Positions 1-4,868 of a stretch of DNA of 5,736 nucleotides are shown piece after piece; positions within the stretch are counted from its first letter, which is position 1, and each line of letters opens with the position of its first letter. The stretch lies in NCBI GenBank assembly GCA_018817995.1, contig JAHISW010000084.1, positions 1-5,736 on the forward strand. Direction: 5' to 3'. The notes beneath the pieces are model-generated. The model ran no database searches, was not told the DNA's origin, and saw only the letters and a program-made list of their open reading frames with translations. The translations under genes were made by a program, and so were the position numbers. The DNA comes from Patescibacteria group bacterium (lineage in GTDB: Bacteria > Patescibacteriota > Minisyncoccia > JAHISW01 > Tagabacteraceae).

Positions 1-346
1 AAAAAGAAAATTGATCCATATCAATTGTATAAATAACGCTTCTTTCTCCCCTTAATTTCAACCCCAGCATATATAAAAAATAAGAAATAGCAAAAGAAAC
101 AGAGCTTATCCTAAAGCCAAGTTTTCCTGCATTATACAAATCAACCACTGGAATTTTTTTTATTTTAATTTTATTTTTTAATCCATAAAAAGATTCCATT
201 GTCTCTTTTATGGCATTTTTTCTTTTTGGTGCAACAAGAGTCAAATCAACCCCATGATCAACAAAGGCTTCGCACATTTTGGCCAGCTGTATTCCATGGG
301 CACGCTCGGTAGGTATTCTGGCATTTACTATATAATGTATTTTCAC
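1..346 (-). CDS. GT4-like glycosyltransferase, N-terminal part (cut by left window edge)
   Basis: The first 115 residues of a GT-B fold glycosyltransferase are visible; the rest lies beyond the left edge. It would transfer a sugar from a nucleotide-sugar donor onto a surface glycan or glycolipid in the cytoplasm, but donor and acceptor cannot be told. The start reads MKIHYIVNARIPTERAHGIQ, then LAKMCEAF (21-28) and LTLVAPKR (35-42). This is the typical first beta-strand, glycine-containing loop and helix of the GT4 N-terminal domain. I chose the GTG at 346-344 because it places the conserved KIHYIVNAR at the N terminus. An in-frame ATG at 370-368 would add eight residues (MFITNNKN) and overlap the upstream gene. 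Neither start has a Shine-Dalgarno. It lies 7 bp downstream of another glycosyltransferase on the same strand, so cotranscription is likely. The catalytic C-terminal half is not visible, so the family call rests on the N-terminal signature only. Confidence 0.85.
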   Translation of the reverse strand, partial: MKIHYIVNARIPTERAHGIQLAKMCEAFVDHGVDLTLVAPKRKNAIKETMESFYGLKNKIKIKKIPVVDLYNAGKLGFRISSVSFAISYFLYMLGLKLRGERSVIYTIDMDQFSF

Positions 347-353
347 ATTTTTA

Positions 354-1421
354 TTATTGGTTATAAACATCAATAATTCTGCCAACCAAGCCGTTTAAAC
401 TGTGGTTTTCTACAACGATATTTCTTAAATCTTTTGTCATTTTTTCTTTTTCATTCTCATCTAAATTCATAATAAATTTTATTTTTTCAGCTAATTTAAT
501 AAAATCTCTCTGCGGATACATAAGTTTTTCCTGATAATTCATCAAAACTTCACTTAATGATTCATTGCAACTTAAAATTGGCAAACCACAAGCCATCGCT
601 TCTAAAATAACTTTATCTAAACTTCCTGTATGGCTCATATTAACGAATAAATCCGCTCTCTGTAAATAAGGAGCCAAATCTTTATATGGAACAGGACCAA
701 AAAAATTAATGATATCTTCCAGTTTTTTTTCTTTTATGATTTTTTTTAGATTATTTAAATATTCTTCTTGTTCATGAAGTCCAACACCACCAATAATTTT
801 CACCTCTAAATCTTCGCCTTCTTTTTTAAAAATCTCGACTGCATTAATAAGTGTCTCGTAATCCTTAACCGGAGAAATTCTTCCAACCGTAACAATTCTA
901 AAGATTTTAGGTTTGGGATTTGAGATTTGATTTTGTGGTTTAAAAACCTCAACATCTATCCCCTGTCTCACTATTCGAGTCTTATTACTTTTTAACCTAA
1001 ACCCACTTTTTGTGGAAGTAAAAATTATGTCCGATAATTTTTCTGCGATTCTCAATTTCAAACTTACTCCACCATGCGCATACCATAATCCAATCTTCTT
1101 TTTCCATAATTTCCAAAACAATCCTCCCAAAATGATATACTCTGTATTCATATGAACAAAAACTTTGTCATATTCTTTCCTCAATCTCCAGATATACTTG
1201 TAGAAATTCCAACAATATTTCAGCTTTTTGAAAATTTTTAATTTATCTTCTTTGCCCAAAGAAAAAACCTTGACATTGTCTGGCAGATCATGCTCTCCTT
1301 TAAAAAGACAAACCACTAAAATTGATTCAACCTTTTCGGCAAAAGTCCTTATCCATTCATGGTAAACACCTAAAACATCGTCATTTATGTCTACTTTTTG
1401 TGTTATAAATAACAACCTCAT
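354..1421 (-). CDS. GT4 family glycosyltransferase
   Basis: This is a complete 355-residue GT-B glycosyltransferase, a usual length for GT4. The N-terminal Rossmann-like domain begins RLLFITQKVD, and WYAHGGVSLKLRIAEKLSD (residues 113-131) is the acceptor-side region. IVRQGIDVEVFKP (150-162) leads into the linker. The C-terminal domain opens with IVTVGRISPVKDYETLI (176-192) and contains IIGGVG (209-214) and TGSLDKVILEAMACGLP (265-281). The second Glu of the GT4 EX7E motif is E274, but the first position is Gly, giving the TGSLDK variant. I start at the ATG at 1421. The frame is open back to a TTG at 1475, but that codon lies in the gmd terminator hairpin and adds residues unlike a GT4 start. 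There is no clear Shine-Dalgarno. The interdomain linker (160-173) is encoded by degenerate 7-bp repeats. Donor and acceptor are unknown; the neighbours suggest surface polysaccharide assembly. Confidence 0.9.
   Translation of the reverse strand: MRLLFITQKVDINDDVLGVYHEWIRTFAEKVESILVVCLFKGEHDLPDNVKVFSLGKEDKLKIFKKLKYCWNFYKYIWRLRKEYDKVFVHMNTEYIILGGLFWKLWKKKIGLWYAHGGVSLKLRIAEKLSDIIFTSTKSGFRLKSNKTRIVRQGIDVEVFKPQNQISNPKPKIFRIVTVGRISPVKDYETLINAVEIFKKEGEDLEVKIIGGVGLHEQEEYLNNLKKIIKEKKLEDIINFFGPVPYKDLAPYLQRADLFVNMSHTGSLDKVILEAMACGLPILSCNESLSEVLMNYQEKLMYPQRDFIKLAEKIKFIMNLDENEKEKMTKDLRNIVVENHSLNGLVGRIIDVYNQ
903..944. repeat. Degenerate 7-bp tandem repeat inside a glycosyltransferase gene
   Basis: Six consecutive 7-mers on the plus strand read GATTTTA, GGTTTGG, GATTTGA, GATTTGA, TTTTGTG, GTTTAAA. 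Two are identical and the others diverge. They encode the Gln/Asn/Lys/Pro-rich stretch of residues 160-173, between the N- and C-terminal domains of the glycosyltransferase, where length changes should be tolerated. Three heptads equal 21 bp, so gains or losses in threes keep the frame. Confidence 0.5.
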
Positions 1422-1461
1422 ATATATATTCACACTAGCAAAATTTTGGCTTAAATAAAAG

Positions 1462-1484
1462 AAAAAAAGAGGCAAAACGCCTCT
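1462..1484 (-). terminator. Intrinsic terminator of gmd
   Basis: Read on the minus strand, a 6-bp stem (AGAGGC pairing with GCCTCT) with a 5-nt loop (GTTTT) is followed at once by a run of T (TTTTTT, then C and TTTT). It begins 12 bp after the gmd stop codon, the expected place for a Rho-independent terminator of the elp3-gmd transcript. It separates gmd from the glycosyltransferase starting at 1421, which would therefore need its own promoter or readthrough. Confidence 0.85.
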
Positions 1485-1496
1485 CTTTATATAAAT

Positions 1497-2516
1497 TTAC
1501 TTTTTACTTAAAAGTTTCAAATCTGATTTAACCATCATCCTTACAAGCTCTTCAAAATTAACTTTCGGCTTCCATCCCAATTTTTTTCTCGCTTTTGAAG
1601 AGTCGCCCATAAGTAAATAGACTTCTGCTGGTCTAAAAAACTTAGAATTTATTTCTAAAACAACACTCCCCGTATCAGTTCTTATATATTTTTCATCTAC
1701 GCCCTTTTTGCCGTTGCTTTCAATTTTTATGTTCACCGCTTCAAAGGCCAACTCAACAAATTTTCTCACAGTATTGGTTTTACCGGTTGCAATGACAAAA
1801 TCATCCGGTTCGTTTTGCTGAAGCATCAGCCACATCGCCGCAACATAATCCCCCGCAAAACCCCAATCTCTTTTAGTGCCTATGTTCCCCAAGAAAAATT
1901 TATCTATCAAGCCCAACTTAATTTGAACCACGGCATTTGTAATCTTCCTCGTAACAAACTCTAATCCCCTTCTCGGTGACTCGTGATTAAATAAAAGGCC
2001 GGAACAAGCAAAAAGACTATAGCTTTCTCGAAAATTAACGACAGTCCAATAAGCAGCCAACTTAGCTATGCCATAAGGGCTTCGTGGATAAAACGGAGTT
2101 GTCTCTTTTTGCGGAGTTTCCTGAACCTTGCCGAACATTTCTGATGTTCCCGCCTGATAAACCTTCGCATCAGGTTTAACTTCATATACCGCTTCTAATA
2201 AATTAATAACACCGGAAGAGTTAACCTCGTGAGTGTATCTTTTTTGATGCCACGATTCGGCAACAAATGACTGCGCCGCCAAATTATAAATTTCATCTGG
2301 TTGGGCTTCTGAAATAGCGCGTATAAGAGAGTTCGAGTCAAGCATATCTCCTGAAATAAAATGGATTTCACTTTCTATATGCTTTATGTTGCCTCTGTTT
2401 TTTGTACTAGCTCTCCTCTCAAGACCAAACACATCATATCCTTTTTTCAATAAAAACTCAGCCAAATAAGAACCGTCTTGGCCTGTGATACCTGTAACCA
2501 AAGCTTTTTTTGCCAT
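1497..2516 (-). CDS. gmd: GDP-mannose 4,6-dehydratase
   Basis: The product converts GDP-D-mannose to GDP-4-dehydro-6-deoxy-D-mannose in the cytoplasm, the shared first step toward GDP-L-fucose, GDP-D-rhamnose and GDP-perosamine. It is a 339-residue extended short-chain dehydrogenase. The dinucleotide-binding GITGQDG is at residues 9-15, RRASTKNRGNI at 34-44 and NLAAQSFV at 78-85. The catalytic residues are T124 and E126 (in GTSEMFG), Y148 and K152 (YGIAK). HESPRRG (178-184) and RDWGFAGDYV complete the GMD signature. All key residues are present at a constant 8-residue offset from the E. coli numbering I recall (T132, E134, Y156, K160), so the enzyme should be active. The start is fixed by an ATG 10 nt after a strong Shine-Dalgarno. 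It follows elp3 by 31 bp on the same strand and ends at a terminator. No second-step enzyme (fcl, rmd, per) is in the window, so the final sugar is unknown. Confidence 0.97.
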   Translation of the reverse strand: MAKKALVTGITGQDGSYLAEFLLKKGYDVFGLERRASTKNRGNIKHIESEIHFISGDMLDSNSLIRAISEAQPDEIYNLAAQSFVAESWHQKRYTHEVNSSGVINLLEAVYEVKPDAKVYQAGTSEMFGKVQETPQKETTPFYPRSPYGIAKLAAYWTVVNFRESYSLFACSGLLFNHESPRRGLEFVTRKITNAVVQIKLGLIDKFFLGNIGTKRDWGFAGDYVAAMWLMLQQNEPDDFVIATGKTNTVRKFVELAFEAVNIKIESNGKKGVDEKYIRTDTGSVVLEINSKFFRPAEVYLLMGDSSKARKKLGWKPKVNFEELVRMMVKSDLKLLSKK

Positions 2517-2526
2517 TTGTTTTTTT

Positions 2527-2534
2527 CTCCTTTC
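2527..2534 (-). promoter_or_regulatory. Ribosome binding site of gmd
   Basis: The minus strand reads GAAAGGAG, 10 nt upstream of the gmd ATG at 2516. It is the only strong Shine-Dalgarno in the window; the other visible starts have weak or no such sequence. It lies in the 31-bp space after the elp3 stop and supports independent translation initiation of gmd within a shared transcript. Confidence 0.8.
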
Positions 2535-2547
2535 AACGAGCTTGTTG

Positions 2548-4137
2548 TTAAACCGATTTTGTCATATATGTTGAAACTAGTCTATACCCCTGTTTTCTGT
2601 AATAATCTCTCACTCCAACTCCGGAAATAACGGCGATTTTTTTGCATCCGTTTTTCTTGCTTAATTTTTCGGCTTCTCTTAAAAGTTTCTTGCCCAAACC
2701 AAGATGCTGGCTTTGTTTACCTTTTCGCGAAATGGAAGTAAGCCGTCCATATGTATGCAACTCTCTCACGATCGCTTTGTTGCAATTTGAAGGAATAAAA
2801 AGTCTTAAAAAGGCAACAATTTTGTCATTTTCAACATCTTCGTAACTGATAAAAAATTCTTTGCCACCTGAAACAAGATATTCTCTTTTTGCCATTTTCA
2901 ATTTCTTCAAATTAACATTCTCCTCTCTTATCTCCCGGCAACGGATGCACTTGCATCTCCAATTGTTCTTTTTTTGGTCTGCCAGTAAATCCTGACGCAG
3001 ATTAGAAATCTTACTCCCTGCCATAACATATTCCGCAGGGATATCTCGTACCACTCTGATTATTCTGACATAGGGCGGAACTGTCTTTTTTATTTTAACC
3101 ATCACTTTCTTGAGTTTATTGTCGCTGTACGGAATAAACTTGCCGTCTTTCCACGCTTTATATAAACCCGTTCCTTTTAAAACAACACATGGATAAATTT
3201 TTAACATATCCGGCCGGAAACGCCTGTCGGAAAAAAGCGTCTTAAACATATCAACATCTTTTTTTGGAGTACTGCCGTAAAGATTAGGCATCATGTGGTA
3301 AACAATTTTCATTCCCGTTTTTCTCAAAATTTCAGTAGCTCTGACAACATCCTCAACCGTCGCTCCTCTGTTATTCATTTTCAAAATTTTGTCATCCAAA
3401 TGCTGAACACCTATTTCAACTTTTGTAACACCCAATTCTCTCATTTTTTTCACTTCATCAAAAGTGACAAGCTCCGGTCTTGTTTCAACAGAAATGCCCA
3501 CAACGCGCACGCCTGCTTTTTCATTTATTTTTTGTAATTCATTCAAGGTTGAACGAGCAGAACGAGCCAAGGGGAAATCATTACACGCGCGAAAAATTTC
3601 AGAAATAACTTCTCTTTGATATTTTCGCGGATAGCAACTCCACGTTCCTCCAATGATAATAATTTCCGCTTTGTCCGTCGGATGCCCGTTGGCGCGCAAA
3701 GCTTCCAAGCGCGAAAAAACCTGTTTATATGGATTGAACTTATGCCTCAAGGCGCGCGCGGCGGCCGGTTCTTTGGAGAGATAGCTCTTTGGCATTATCT
3801 TTTCCGTCGGACAATAAAAACAATTCCCGGGACAAAAATATGGCTTGGTTAACAGAGAAATTGAAACAATGCCTGAATTACTTTTCGTCTTTATTTTTCT
3901 CAAAACATTTTCAACCAATAAAGATTCCCCCCCTTCTCCTGTTTTTACCATTTCTTTATACAGGGCTAGCACTTCCGCATTACTGGGGTATGTCTTTAGT
4001 TTGTGTTTAAGCCCCGAAGAGTAGAGACCGATTTTTTTTCTTATCTTCACAATCCGACCAAAAAGAACGTCATCTTTAACGATTTTTCTTTTCAATCTGT
4101 CTAAATCTTTTTCTGTTTTTATATTTATGAAAAGCAT
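2548..4137 (-). CDS. elp3: Elp3-type tRNA U34 carboxymethylation enzyme (radical SAM + GNAT)
   Basis: Elp3 uses S-adenosylmethionine and acetyl-CoA to attach a carboxymethyl group to C5 of the wobble uridine (cm5U34) of tRNAs. In eukaryotes it is the catalytic subunit of Elongator; in archaea and some bacteria it acts alone. The 529 residues are a full-length enzyme. A basic N-terminal region (about 1-85) probably contacts tRNA. The radical SAM core has C102, C106 and C109 (CX3CX2C), CPTEKIMPKSYLSKEP (109-124), GGTW (163-166) and GISVETRPE (214-222). The cysteine-rich RCKCIRCREI (394-403; C395, C397, C400) matches the Elp3 zinc site. The C-terminal acetyltransferase domain has VRELHTYG (457-464), the acetyl-CoA loop QHLGLG (477-482) and ISGVGVRDYYRKQGY (504-518). 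No catalytic motif is missing. The start is ATG 4137 with only a weak GAG eight nt upstream. It probably leads the elp3-gmd transcript and diverges from a Trm9-like methyltransferase gene. The three cysteines are closer together than the CX9CX2C of eukaryotic Elp3. Confidence 0.95.
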   Translation of the reverse strand: MLFINIKTEKDLDRLKRKIVKDDVLFGRIVKIRKKIGLYSSGLKHKLKTYPSNAEVLALYKEMVKTGEGGESLLVENVLRKIKTKSNSGIVSISLLTKPYFCPGNCFYCPTEKIMPKSYLSKEPAAARALRHKFNPYKQVFSRLEALRANGHPTDKAEIIIIGGTWSCYPRKYQREVISEIFRACNDFPLARSARSTLNELQKINEKAGVRVVGISVETRPELVTFDEVKKMRELGVTKVEIGVQHLDDKILKMNNRGATVEDVVRATEILRKTGMKIVYHMMPNLYGSTPKKDVDMFKTLFSDRRFRPDMLKIYPCVVLKGTGLYKAWKDGKFIPYSDNKLKKVMVKIKKTVPPYVRIIRVVRDIPAEYVMAGSKISNLRQDLLADQKKNNWRCKCIRCREIREENVNLKKLKMAKREYLVSGGKEFFISYEDVENDKIVAFLRLFIPSNCNKAIVRELHTYGRLTSISRKGKQSQHLGLGKKLLREAEKLSKKNGCKKIAVISGVGVRDYYRKQGYRLVSTYMTKSV

Positions 4138-4172
4138 ATTAAATACTCAATTTTTAGAATATACTATAAAAC
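4138..4172. promoter_or_regulatory. Divergent promoter space between elp3 and the methyltransferase gene
   Basis: These 35 AT-rich bases are all that separates two divergent start codons, so both promoters must lie here or reach into the genes. On the plus strand TATACT (4160-4165) is a good -10 match. A start site 6-8 bp downstream would fall at or near the ATG at 4173, giving a nearly leaderless mRNA. On the minus strand TATAGT (4166-4161) is a -10 candidate, with TTGGCG 18 bp further upstream, inside the methyltransferase coding sequence, as a partial -35 match. The two -10 candidates overlap, so polymerase binding could be mutually exclusive. The assignments are by eye. Confidence 0.4.
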
Positions 4173-4868
4173 ATGAAAAAAGAAACCGCCAATAAAATAA
4201 TGGAAATATCATCTATTGAATATGACAAAATTGCAAAAGATTTTTCACAAAGCAGAAATTACATTTGGGAAGAAATGGATATTGCAAAAACATATATAAA
4301 AAACGACGACAACATTTTGGATATAGGATGCGGGAATGGCAGATTCTTTGGGGTTGCCGAAGAAAAGAACGCAAACTATACGGGTGTAGATAATTCTGAA
4401 AAACTCTTAGAAATAGCGCGAAACAAATACAAAACAAAAACAAAACTTATCCTCGCCAACGCAATCTCTCTTCCTTTTGAAAATAACTCATTTGATGTTG
4501 TCGTTTCTTTCGCTGTTCTGCACCACATTCCCTCAAAAGAATTGCGCGGGAAATTTATGGAAGAAGTTTTTAGGGTTCTAAAAAAAGACGGTGTTTTTAT
4601 AGTAACAGTTTGGAATCTGTGGCAAAAAATATATATATCAAAAATAATTAAATATGCTTTACTAAAGATAGTAGGACTATCAAGTTTAGATTTTAAAGAT
4701 ATATATTTGGATTTTGGAAAACAAAAAAACGCGCGTTATTTACACGCTTTTACAAAAAGGGAGTTCAAAAAACTACTATCGAGTAACGATTTCAAAACAC
4801 AAAAGATGTCCGTCTTAAAAAGAAAGAACGGACAGGGCAACTTTTTGGCCATTTGTAAAAAATTTTAA
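4173..4868 (+). CDS. Trm9/ALKBH8-like class I SAM methyltransferase (predicted tRNA U34)
   Basis: This 231-residue Rossmann-fold methyltransferase has motif I LDIGCGNGRF (49-58), the acidic ribose-binding D73 in GVDNSEKLLEIA, the motif II/III region ANAISLPFENNSFDVVVS (95-112), and FRVLKKDGVFIVTVWN (133-148). Beyond the generic fold, several stretches resemble eukaryotic Trm9/ALKBH8, which methylate cm5U34 of tRNA to mcm5U34: YDKIAKDFSQSRNYIWEEM (17-35), AVLHHIPSKELR (114-125), VWNLWQK (146-152), and RYLHAFTKREFKKLL (188-202), like the family's RYYH...E segment. The gene is head-to-head with elp3, whose product would make the substrate. The specific function is therefore an inference from motifs plus context; the methyltransferase fold is certain. 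The start is ATG 4173 with no Shine-Dalgarno and a -10 just upstream, so translation may be leaderless; ATG 4200 is an alternative. It is the only plus-strand gene here, and its stop overlaps the convergent glycosyltransferase stop by 4 bp. Confidence 0.85.
   Translation: MKKETANKIMEISSIEYDKIAKDFSQSRNYIWEEMDIAKTYIKNDDNILDIGCGNGRFFGVAEEKNANYTGVDNSEKLLEIARNKYKTKTKLILANAISLPFENNSFDVVVSFAVLHHIPSKELRGKFMEEVFRVLKKDGVFIVTVWNLWQKIYISKIIKYALLKIVGLSSLDFKDIYLDFGKQKNARYLHAFTKREFKKLLSSNDFKTQKMSVLKRKNGQGNFLAICKKF

Noticed and set aside
150..182. AT-rich run in the left partial glycosyltransferase, considered as a third heptad array.
   Set aside because: It shows no consistent 7-bp register; it simply encodes a Lys/Ile-rich stretch.
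776..785. A 10-bp match (GAAGTCCAAC) to the left arm of the palindrome at 5494, in another glycosyltransferase gene.
   Set aside because: There is no matching right arm, and the bases encode GVGLHE within the normal IIGGVG region of the enzyme, so family constraint plus chance explains it.
3010..3040. Inverted repeat CCCTGC...GCAGGG within elp3.
   Set aside because: It has a 6-bp stem with a loop over 10 nt in conserved coding sequence, and no T-run follows.
3690..3780. A locally GC-rich patch in elp3, considered as a sign of recombination or transfer.
   Set aside because: It encodes the Ala/Arg-rich conserved segment EPAAARALRHKF and its surroundings, so amino acid content explains the composition.
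3295..4010. Several plus-strand open frames of 73-80 codons opposite elp3.
   Set aside because: They are antisense to the strongly conserved Elp3 coding sequence, have no recognisable domains or ribosome binding sites, and look like shadow frames.
4213..4443. A 76-codon minus-strand frame opposite the methyltransferase.
   Set aside because: It is antisense to the conserved SAM-binding motifs, is rich in Cys/Phe/Leu as expected of a shadow, and has no start signals.
4808..4833. Inverted repeat GTCCGT...ACGGAC near the 3' end of the methyltransferase gene, considered as a terminator.
   Set aside because: It is a 6-bp stem with a 14-nt loop inside the coding sequence, with no T-tract after it.
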